64,000 nucleotides of DNA from Hanleya hanleyi (Eukaryota; Mollusca; Polyplacophora; Lepidopleurida; Hanleyidae): the NCBI GenBank assembly GCA_036873755.1, contig JAVTVY010025033.1, positions 37,495 through 101,494 on the forward strand. Direction: 5' to 3'. A program made the translations under genes and the position numbers. Under the pieces are notes generated by a model. That model was not told where the DNA came from and made no database searches. It was given only the letters and a program-made list of their open reading frames with translations. Every line of letters begins with the position of its first letter. Within the stretch, counting starts at the first letter, position 1. Below, one piece after another: positions 49,301-61,300 of the stretch.

Positions 49301-52300
49301 TTTGAGAACACCACAAAGTATTGGCAGTTCAAGGCAATATCTCTGGATGCCTTCCATTGAGGAAAAAGATTCTGGGTCAAATAGATGACGGACATATTCC
49401 GATGATGCGATCCTTGGTAAACAAGCCGGCAACGTGTGAATTGTCCTTGACCGCACTCATCAGATCATCTAGCACTACCACGTTTGTCTGCTCTGGGTCG
49501 AAGAAATACGCTTGATCGATATCGTGGGGAATCTCGGGGACGAAGCTCACATTCTCTAACCTTGTAGATTCGTAGGCGGCCTGCCATTGGCTATTAGACC
49601 ATACAGCGCGTGTCGGACCCGGGGTCGCCACACCTTCCTCAAAGAACTTTATCACCCAGGACATCTTTCCATATGCCGTAGGACCGCTCTCCGTCATCGT
49701 ATATGGATGCTCTACTCCACTTGGCGGATCTATGCGGGACTCGGTGGTGTCTCTTGGTTGTGTTCGGATTGAATGAGTCTGAGCATACTATGGCGATGAG
49801 AGAAGATTCTCTATCAGAACGTACACGTACACGACATGTTGATTAGTCGACCAATACGTGTGGACTGATGAGGGACACGTGTTCATCCCTATATGTAAAG
49901 ACACCACCACCGGGAGGTGACACCACCACCACCGGGCGTAAACGCCCGTCAACGCCCGGTGGTGGTAGATTTCGTGGGGCGGAGCTCGGAGCTCGGAGCT
50001 CTTGGAGCTCAGAACTCGGAATCATCGTACGCATGCGCACGTACCTGTGGTGCACCCTTTACCCTATAACCCGTAGGATGTGGGTGCACCAAAGGAGCGT
50101 GCGCATGCGTACGATAACGTCTTCTGCTACATAAAAAACAGATGTACCCAATAAGAGTAACAACACAACTACCCGTGCTCAGAATCTGCTGACACTGCAT
50201 GAGGCATTTCAAACCTTTATGGAGACGCAGCTGGAGACGGGAAATGATCTTCTTCAACCTCCAAAATAAAAATGTCCGTCCACCATGCATAAGCCGTTGG
50301 GATAAGACGTTGAGGTATGTTGACGGGCGCTACTGTCTATAACAGCAAGTGTATTCCTAAAACACGCACGGTCGACGCTCAGCCATCAACATAGGTTATA
50401 CATGCTCTGAGTGCGAACGCACGTTCACCAGACATTGCGATATGATGCGACACCAAAAGAATTTCCATCGAGACTCCGAGGAACCCACTGAGGAGGCAGG
50501 TACAGAGACTGCTAAGAGTCAGCCTACATCCCAAGGAAGTGAGGACGAACCTACCTTTTGGGAACGTATTGTGAGAGCAGCTATTAATACTCACGCTGCA
50601 GCGATCGAGTATGCCGGAGAGAATAACTTACAACAGGCGTACATCCAAATGCGTCCCAGCATCAGGAAAACAGGCATGGCGATCTATGTATACCTTACTA
50701 CCGCTTGAAAGGCGACCCCATGCACAGGTTCATCATGAAGACCACGCGTCACTTGGAAGAGGATATGGGGCTATCACCCACCCAGGCCCTGGAAAATGCG
50801 ATCAGAATGCGCAAACAACTGTTTCAGGATATGCTGCCTGAACAGTATCCTGGCCTGTCCGACGACGCTTAGGTTACGGCGAATAAAGATTGAACTTTCT
50901 GAAAGGGCGGCTTCTGATTGGACAAGAGCATACTTGAATTGTAAACATACCCAACGCGGCTCCCCCAGCGGGGGTATGATGTACTGGAGGGAATAATAAA
51001 CTATATGAACATTTATGAACGTGTTGATCTTCCACTTTTTAAACGTTCAAACCCAATCCTAAATTTACATACATCCACTAAGTCACCCTGCCTTCCTCGG
51101 CAGGCCGCCACCACCGGGCGTTGACGGGTGTCAACGCCCGGTGGTGGAGGTGTCACCGATTGGTGATGGTGGTGTCTGTACATATAGGGGTGAACTCATC
51201 AGTCCATATGTATTTAGACACCAATCCAACCCGACGCTACCACAAGAGAACTTCAAAATACCGCCTTCCACGGATCGGACTACTATGGGTCCATCTAAAC
51301 CTCAGAACGTCCATTCCAATGCCCCTTTCCTACTGCGTATGCGCAGGAGACGCTATTCCCACCCCAAACCCATCCAGTTGAAGCTCTCCCACGAGAACGT
51401 CACACTGATACATCCCAGGACCCATTCGGACTATTATTAGTCCACTTCGACCCCCAAAACATCCCTTCCCATGCTCTTTTCCCACAATTCCCTGTCTGTG
51501 CATGTGCAGAATGTTGAAAACAAACAACACACTAGTCCAGTCGGAAGGACCACCGCGAATGCTCCACGATGACACCTCCCACGACCCAATCGAACCACTA
51601 GGGGTCCACCTAGACCACAAAACGTTTCAATACATTGTTTCTACTGCATATGCGCGGAATTACGTCAGTTCCACATCATATCCATCCAGTCGGATGCTAC
51701 CTCACAAGAGCTTCAAAATAAGACATCACTCGACCCAATCGGCCCTCTAGTGGCCCACATGGGCCCCAAAGCGTCCATTACAATACCATTTTGCTACTGG
51801 GCATGCGCGGAATGCAGTTCCACGTCATACTCATCCAATCGGATGCTCACTGACATGTGATTCAGACTGATACCTCACTCGACTCAATCGGACCAATAGG
51901 GGTCCACCTAGACCCCAAAACACCCACCCCAGCGCTACTTGCCCAGTGCGCATGCGCACAGTGAATTTTTCAAAACATTTTAACCAATGGCTTCGAGACT
52001 CCTATCATCGTGTTCTACGTGGCGAGAAGAAAAAAAAAGATCCCACAATCCATACCGCAAATGACCATGTGTGGGTTTCCCATTAGGTTGAAGATTGTCC
52101 ACTGTACTAGTCCAGTCAATATGTGCAGATTTGTTATCGGATTGTGCCTTGTTTCATAAAAGCATGAAATTTGGCACAGATGTACATCGAGGCGTAGAGA
52201 GCATTTCTGGATATAAAGCCACTGCGAATCACAGTAGCCGCCAGGGTCCCATATAGTATTAGCAATCTTGCACTATTTTTTCTGTTTGGGATTTTTTCTT

Positions 52301-55300
52301 TGGGTCATTTGTCAGAATATTGATGGAAAGTACGATATCAAAGGTAGACAAACGATAATGGTCATTTGACCGAGTCCACCATCTTGAAGTTCAGGATGGC
52401 CGCCATCTGAAGCCTATTTCATTCAACATTTTAATAACCACACAATATATATCGACATAATTCCCGTCGATACACCAATATTTTATTATTTCAGCACGAC
52501 GATTATTTCACAGTAGATATGGTGTAATAACAATCATCTCGGATTTTCAAAATGGCTGCTATCATTTTCCAGAATGGCCTCACGATTTTTAATTCGGACA
52601 GCTTGGGCACACGTAGCTTTGTATTAATTAGCCACTCTACTAAGTTGTTCTTTAATTTTTGAAAGAAAAATGGTTCTGCAGTGCTAAATTATTATGAGAC
52701 CGCATATTTAAAATAATAAATAAAAATAGCCAACCAGATATTGTTCACAAGATTTTCCAAAATGACCGCCAGATCTTCATGTTGAGTCACTTAGGCACAC
52801 CCATTTTTGCGTTATTTGTCAACACTACTGCGTTGCATTTGATGTTTGAAAGCAGGATAACTGTACAAGAATAGCAGAATAGTTGCCACAGTAATATGAA
52901 GAATGAAAATATTATTATTGATACAGTAAATTAAGCAAATATAGTCAACCAAATATTGTACTTTTCTCCTAAAGCACCAAAGCTCACACGGAATTAGGCA
53001 TGGCGTTGGGAGAGCAATGCGATATGGAGTCATTTCGTACCAGGTTAATGTAGGCCGTAACAACCATTTTTCAAGATGGCTGCCATGAGGCAGCACGGCT
53101 GTTTATGACCGTTTCATTATCGCCAGTTTTAAACGACAGAACTAAAAATTTCCACAGTTAGATAGTTAAATGCGAGCAGATTTACCTTGGTGGCTCAGCT
53201 GTCATAGTCTTGCCGGGATGGCTACTCGAGGGAATTATTGTCCATAATTCTTGGATTTGTACGGTTCTATATGATAGAGCTTTATTCCATGAGGTCATGT
53301 AAATTAGTAAAGTACGCTTTCATGTAATCAAAACGTCAAGAATTACGTTGAAAGAAATACATTATCGGAAAAGACTTTATTATATTTGCACTAAGATCCA
53401 AATATTTTTGAACAGGTGGTTCGGCTGAATATGCTTATAGCGTGTCTAACTGGATCCATTAAAAAAACTTGGAACAAACTCAGCGAAACGTTGCGTAATA
53501 GATGTACATATTCGAAAAGTGGAAATCCAGAAAAATATTCGTGTTCCATTTATGCTCTCTTCTACGGTCATTTCAACATCAATAAATAAGCATTTTTGTG
53601 GGTCGCCATTTTGAAAGTACCGATGGCGTTTTGAATCAAACAAACGAGCTGTATAAACCTGAAATGAAAAGCTAAAGAGATAGAGAGAGAGAGAGATTGT
53701 ATCCACTCTTACATTCCCGAGTTTCTGGAGAATGCCATTAAATGGGAAGAGATAAGATTGAAAAATCTTTAATGCTAAGATAAGCTCTACCTCCAGCGCA
53801 TTTAATTTTTGTGAACACAGCATTTTTTGTTTCCAATGGCAATATCTCTTTCATAGCGGACGGAATCAGCTGGCGCCCATATCGATTTGACTACAGCAGG
53901 ATCTTGTCCATATACATCCTATTGTAATTACTATGCGAATAAGGGGATGTCGTTATAGAGGTGCCCCACAAGTGGTTTCAACTTAGTGGTTTCAATTTGG
54001 GGATGGGTGAATGGTGTATAGGGCCACAAAATCAATGCAACAATCTGGCCGTTTAATATTTGTCACTTACAACTTTGTTAGCTACGTTCATCACATAAAA
54101 GCATACGCTCTCCAATTTGAAAATTTCTCTCAAGAGGTCATTGCTCCAAAAAACTTATCATGTTTCGCATATTCCAGCTTATGCCCATGCAATTCCTCAT
54201 CAGGGTGGAAGTATATGTTTTGAGTGAAATATACCTAGAAGCCTATTAAGTAAACGTAATTTCCGGTATAGATAGTTTATGTCTGCACATCTATACCTAG
54301 ATATATATATTGATTTAATAGTAGTGAAGTAAACTGTGAACTGGGGGTCGGTACAAGATACTGTGCTTATGTGACAAGCTCAATCGCGTCGCAAACCATA
54401 ATACCACAGAAACTAGTTAAGTTCTTATGAGTTACCATCTTCACTCAAGGTTTTTTGAGTTTGGTTATTAATACCATTCATATTTTAAAATGCTATACCA
54501 AGCAAGTCTCTTGCGTTACGTTTCGTACTGTAACTAATCCGGAGCTCAAGGGGTCGTTTAAGCACCTCGTGTGTCTTGCAAATTTCCATTGTCTTTGAAT
54601 CACATGAAAATCGTGTTATCTTGTCAGCATCATTAAATGTTTTCTCCGCTTTGATGACCTCATCAGTGACCAAGATCGAAAACATGTAACTTTCAACTTC
54701 CTGGATTTGTACTACCGTAACGTCGTTGCATTATTGTGTCATGTAAACTTTAAGGATATACGCTTCGAAACATCGAGCATTCCATTGTATGCCCTGTGGT
54801 TTCTGTTTTGTCAGATGAACTGAGTTCACATTAGCACTGGATCATTCCATCGTATGTAATCTGTGTCTCTTTTATTCCTGGGGACGGAAGTTCAAATGAG
54901 AAGTGCAGTTTGTCTTTTCTGTAATACAGTTAGTACTATCTGGTCATGCGATTCTATTTCTCAGATTCTAAGACATATTCACATAGTGTGGACAGGTATA
55001 TAACCGTACCACCAAGATGAAATGCTATATGCAGATTGTAATATTGTAACAAGAGTATATATTATGTATTCACAATATTATCTATTATCATATATAGTAA
55101 TAGTACTGAAGCCATAGACGCCTATCTCTGATGAAAACGTGTACTTACATACACTTGAAAATTCTTGAAGACTAGTGAGTACGTATGGATCCCCCTATAA
55201 CATAATTATAATTTAGTACCTGTGTGGATCGGAAATGTCGATCTTATGAGCATAATCTGGTACAATCGGGTAATGTATGCTAACATGAGTTTATGGAAAA

Positions 55301-58300
55301 TTATATTTCCAAATCAAGATTATAACTTCGTTGGCTTCGTTTTCCTGCGGTACGTCGCCAATTCGAAACCCGAGATGGTCGATAATGTCCTCCCGGGAGG
55401 TCATTGAAATAGATATATAGTTATGAACTAAAATAAGGCTCATATGGCGACCCGCTTGGAAATCCAAGGTGACCAGTAATACGCCATAGCTATTGTGAAA
55501 TATTCGTCGTGCTATACCCCTAACATAACAGTGTATCAACAAAAATGTTGTACGGTTAATGAATTATTGACTGAAATCAGGTTCACGTGACGGCCATCTT
55601 GAAATCCGAGATGGCCGTTGTGGCCATATGATTTTTATGACCATTTATATGGGATTTTCTCTCAATATTCTAACAAATGACCAACTAAAATATTGCCAAA
55701 CAGATAAACCAGCGCAGGATTCTGGATGATAATATGGACTTCTGGCAGTTATTTTGAAAAATGGCCACTGTGACCTACACATGAAAAGTTAGCGGTGGCT
55801 TCATATCCAGAAATGCTCTCCATGCCAAATTGTATGCTTTTATGAAAAAAGGCACAATTTTTTTCACATATTAACTGGACTATATCACGAGTCAGCCCAT
55901 ATATGCATAAGATTCACAGTCACTGGGGTCTTCTATGTATGGGGGAGATCGCTCTTGTTCAAGTGACCGGACGTCACTGGAAGTGACCTTCACATGACCC
56001 GGAAGTGGTCTTTGACAAGGATGTGACCATTGACCGGATATGACGTCATCGTGATCATTTTTTCGAGGGAATCGGTCCTCTACATTGGTAGCCGTGTACT
56101 ATACAGCTATGTGTCCACGTGTAAGCCAAAAGAAGGATGCGAGTGAGGAACGATAACAACGGCAGAGGAAAACCGCCTTCGTGTGAGCTGGTCTTCAATG
56201 ACATAGTTTGATAATCGGATATAGATCTTCCTTAATTACAGCAAAATAGGATCTGTGCTTCACGCGAAAAGCGATATCTCAAGATGACGACTATGTAAAA
56301 ATTCACAAGTGTATTACGAGTACTCATTCTCTATAATACATATACAAATTCTCTTCAAGGTTTTCAGTACATGGCATTTCATATTTTGTGCAGGTTTTGC
56401 CAGTCGTCATCTTCTTCAGCACAATGATGTCCGTCCTGTATTATTGGGGAGTGATGCAGTTCATCATCCGTCATATTGCCCGGGCTATGGCTTTTGCCAT
56501 GGGTACTTCCGCCTGTGAGTCCTTGAACGCTGCTGGCAATATCTTCATCGGACAGGTGGGTATTAGTTCACCTTAATATTTAACAAACTTGATCAGTTGA
56601 ATACTAGCTATTTCTTCTAATTATTCAGACAGCAAAACGTAACTTTAGGCATCTGAACAGAGAAATTCTGCTACCTTTCTACAAATTTCACTAGCTAGAT
56701 TGTCAATTCTTGGGATAAATAACATATCCATGCCACAATATTTAGCCTCAGTTAACATAAAGATGGGTTTTATTCTGCTTTAAGTCTGAAAATGGTGTTC
56801 GAAAAATTTGAAGAAATAGGGAGCCTTCTTGTATAGTATAACCAATCTTAATAAATTGATATGCTATGAACGCCCCCAAATTGTAAATGTCGCTAAAGGT
56901 TCTTACTTCCACCAATCGAAGTTCGCGTTCAATCACCCCATCTGATGTAGTTTTAATGGCTTTATGATACACGCAATGTCCTCGCACCTGATCTAATCCA
57001 CTTCTTGTCGGGGAGAAATGGTAGAGGATACAGTTTTCCAATGGTTTGAGGTATATATCATTCCCGGTGTGATGGATAAGAATGTCTTGGTGGTTAATTC
57101 CCCTTTTCATATCCTTTTCTATTGCAACCAATGACGGACACTTGTCCCCAATGTGGAGAAAAATATCATAGGTGGGTTAGATGATAGGGATCGGACACTC
57201 TTAGTCACCGGACGTTCTTAGCCTCCACATCGGCGCAGTCCCTAAAAGTACCCTTCCCGAGGTGGAAGGGATGTCGTGATTGATGGGAAACGTTCGGATT
57301 TGCGCAAGACTGAGATCTTACAGCGACATACAAAACGGAAGAGCGTAGAAAAAATGTTAATTTATTAAGATGTTGGGACACTTCTGATTCCAAACGGTTG
57401 TGATGGACTGATTTTCTTTCCCAGTATATACCAAACCATCTCATGTAACTCCAAAACGACAAAGCCCTGACTCTCTATCTTATAACATTGAACTCATTTT
57501 GAGTCCATTGACTTAATTCGTCCTACTTTTATCAATTGCGATAACTATTCTCTGTCGTATCTATAAAAGCAGAACAAATCGAAGTAAATAAAACCGAAAA
57601 TCATGTAACGCTATACCATTATTACTTCAGTATGTTAAAACTCAGCGAAACTCATGATAATTGACGTCGCGTTACCCTATGTCTCATCCTGTTGCCAATG
57701 GATGATCGCCATCCTCGAACACGGAAACAGCCGAAGATGTAAGGCCAATTGAACGTTCCTCCCGAAGGGTCACCTCTGATGTACAATTTCATTCAATACA
57801 CAAGTTTTGAGACGGGGAACTGAAATTGTGGAACTCTCCATCGATGAAATGATAAAGAGCTGTCTCACGTGACCTATGGTAGAAAATACTTTCCTGTTGT
57901 GCATAATTATGAAACTTGTACGTTAAATTAAGTTTATAAAGGAATAGAACAGCACTAGTAATACATGCTCATACATTTTTATATTTTTCCGCTGGAATTC
58001 TTGTCCTACCAAAAAAGAATTCCATTTTTTATTGGCACTAACTGTAACCCATAACATGCTTACTATTTATTTATTCTTTCGATAGAGTGAAGCCCCGCTG
58101 ATGATTCGTCCATTCATACAACAGCTGACCAAGTCTGAACTTCATGCCGTGATTACGGGTGGATTCGCGACCATTGCAGGCGCTGTCATGGCAGCTTATA
58201 TCGCCTATGGAGTAAGTTTGTAGAGGAACCATACGCATTTGGGTCTCCTACACCATCCATGAGTTATCAATCATTTGGGTCTCCTCATCATCCATAAGAT

Positions 58301-61300
58301 GACTTTGGAATCCACCGTGTTCTTCAGGGGCTCTCGGTGGCCGAGTAGTCCAATGCGCTTCGCTGGTGATCACTAGCGTCGCACAGCTGAACCGGCACGG
58401 GTTCAAGCCCTGCTGGTGCATGCGTGTATAGTTTGCCAGTTACTTGCCGAAGAGCGGTGGTTCTCTCCGGGCTTTCTCCACCATTAAAACTGTCACCATA
58501 TGAGCGAAATATCTTGAGTGTGGTATTTAACCAAACTCCCCCGTCCCCCGTCTCCATTATTGCGGAGCGTTATCCTCTACTTGACCGTATATTCTAGTCT
58601 GAAACCGGCGAAGTACAGATGTGTAGAAAATAAATAGAGGATCTTACACGAGTGGCTATTTAATATGAAAGTTATAACACGAGTTGAGTAAGTTTTATAT
58701 GTTGCGAGCTTTAGCGAACAACCTATAAAACTTACTCAACGAGTGTCATAACTTTCATATTAAATTGCCACGAGTGTATGATTCTGTTTATCAGATAACT
58801 ATTAATAATCAAATAAAAATGCAGTAATTCGAAAGATTTTATCATCAAATCTATCTAAAAATTCCTTGTCTTTGTTTCCTTCTCGGCGAAAAAACGGTCA
58901 TGGCTCAGGCGCATCACAGCCTTACAAGTTACTGTATACGCTAAGCCGATCTAGTTCCAAAACTTCGTTTAAGCACCTCCGTTTTAAGGCTGCTCGGTTC
59001 CACAACATCTTAAAATATCGCAGACCTTTGCACAACAGAATACAGTGTTACTTGTTAAGATCGTTTTGAATACGTAATCCGTTGTTTGGCTATTGGCAAT
59101 TATAATTTGCAGGCCGATGCATGTATGTGGACAAAATGATCGTCTTGCAGATATGCATGTGGTCGTTGCATTTGTGAACATAGTATTTCAAGGTAAAACT
59201 TTATCAATAGATAAAATAGTTCATTGACGTAACGACCAAGCGTAGTAATTTAGTTTCTCACGTGACATGTATTATCCATTCAGCGTGTTTGAAAGTGTTA
59301 TGTCACTAGTTACATACGGTATTTACGTCATGGCTTTATGTCACTGAATAACAACACAGTTATGTGATAAATATGAATATCCTGCGTAACATTTGGATGG
59401 TGAAGGTTGTGGATCAGTAATATTGAAAAAAGTAGTTCATCACATAACTTGCAAAATGGCGGCAGATGACGACAAAATTCCTTTGATTGGCTGACGCTTG
59501 AAGTTTCCCATAAAAAGCTGCCCAAAGTAGTTTCGCAATGGACGGTCGGTTTCCAAGATTAGACTCACGCACGCAGATGATCGTAAGGGTAAATGGAACC
59601 ATACGGATTTTTCCTTGATTTGAATCTTTTGTCATCACTGATCACGTGATACGATGCAGAGGTACGTAAAGGATATTTGTTCATAATGTCATCGTCGAAA
59701 TACAAGCGTCTAGTCCGTCTTTTAATATTCAGCCATCATTCATTTTCACGTCCAAATTGAAAGAACAAATCACAGTATACATACAAAAATGGGATAGTTT
59801 CCTGCAAGAGAGGAGCGGTCAACAGTTTTCCATGATGCTGGCGAGACATCATGATGTTCCAGAATATCAAATCCGTATCGCTGATCAGTATTCTTAATCC
59901 ATAACATTTCCTTGTAAAGTCGTTATCTACAGTATGGTGTATCTCAGTCACGATTTGATTGTGTCAATTCATATGACACCTCTCAGCTGTAAACCGTGAT
60001 CGGTCGGACGTGTGGCACAGTACATAGTTGAAGATGTGTGTCTGCTCACAATCATCGGATTTGCCCCGTATAATCACATGGCAGTGTGACTAACGTCACA
60101 GGACCTACGAAGTAGGTTAGGCGCGCACTGAACACACACTGAACTCTTGGAAATCCCCCCGCCCCGAATTGAAATCCTTCCTATCTTACGATGGGCACGG
60201 CCTAAGTCAGAATGACCATTGATTTTCATCAAAAATCACCAGAAATTTTCATCAAAAGTAGGTCAGCTCAAAATTTGCTGGCAACAGTCCCCTAATGCAC
60301 CTTCATGCAAAAAATTAAGGTTTTAATGTCAACGGTTCTCCTTATTTTGCCGACGAAAGAATTCGGATGGACTCAATCACTACCGGACAATTTGCAGATG
60401 ATAGCCTACTTCGTAGGAATAAGTGATTAAATAGAAAAACAATACTCACCTGATTCTTCTCCGGAAAAGCTTCGTCCACTTTGAAGTACTTTTCTTGGTT
60501 TCTCTGTCATAAGCTCCCATGTCCAAAACGTGATTACGTCATGACGTTCACTCCGACAAATGAATTCGCCATCGGTACGTCACATGTTCCGATTGAAACT
60601 AGTTCCAACATGGCTGCCAATATGGATTACTACCAGTGATGGACGAGGTGTATATCCTACATACACCCACGAGACTCTGCCGAGTGCTGACTCGACATCG
60701 GAGACAAACTCGAGGGCGACTAGCTCGAGGTTGGTAAAGGGAGATAATTTGGTTGAAACAAGAAGGGCTGACAAGGTTAAAGGGGCTCAAAACAACAGGC
60801 GCATTGACCAGAAGCAAGAGACCTCAATCTGTGCATTAATAAGAAAATGATAAAAATGTACCAGTGTGATGTTGATATATTAGCTTTGAAACGGATATAC
60901 TTTCTATTCAACAGGTACCCGCTAATCATCTGATCGCTGCCTCGGTTATGTCGGCCCCGGCAGCTCTCGCGATGAGCAAGCTATTTTATCCAGAAACTAA
61001 AAAGGTGATCCTAACTGATGAAGAGGTGTACAAGAGAATGGAGACCATGTAAGGCCATTGTCTTTTCGAAAAAAAAACAACCACAGAATGAAAATCATTA
61101 CCGGCATCTAATGGATTACAAAATTATGCTCATCATTTCGTTACTGACTAATTGCTGACTAGATTTAAACGGCTTAAGAGCGCTGCTAACATCTCGAGCG
61201 GAAGATCGCCAACCTTTTTTGCATTCTGTTACATTCTCCGAAGCTTCTGAATACCACTTCAATAAGTATACGCCATATGACAAGGACAGATCGTTGTCAT

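Larger units (their letters stand above)
47004..56100. mobile_element. Second Polinton/Maverick derivative, with long inverted arms, in intron 4
   Basis: The left arm (about 47004-48525) is inverted relative to the right arm (50117-52099 plus 55891-56100). Matching landmarks include GGTCACTTCCGGTGAACGGC (47130) against its inverted relative near 55985, and taacctaataggaaacccac (47221) against gggtttcccattaggttgaa (52075). The arms also share the tandem repeats, the zinc-finger sequence and ggagacgcagctggagacgg. Outermost bases were placed at AGTCTGGCC (47004) and ...GTGTACT (56100); this is approximate and no 6-bp target duplication was confirmed. The core (48525-50117) holds a broken packaging ATPase and two small minus-strand ORFs. 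Polymerase, integrase, protease and capsid genes are absent, so this is a deletion derivative. Confidence 0.75.

Noticed and set aside
58329..58425. Functional tRNA gene
   Set aside because: A and B boxes are present, but a SINE body follows and a proper cloverleaf with anticodon could not be assigned.
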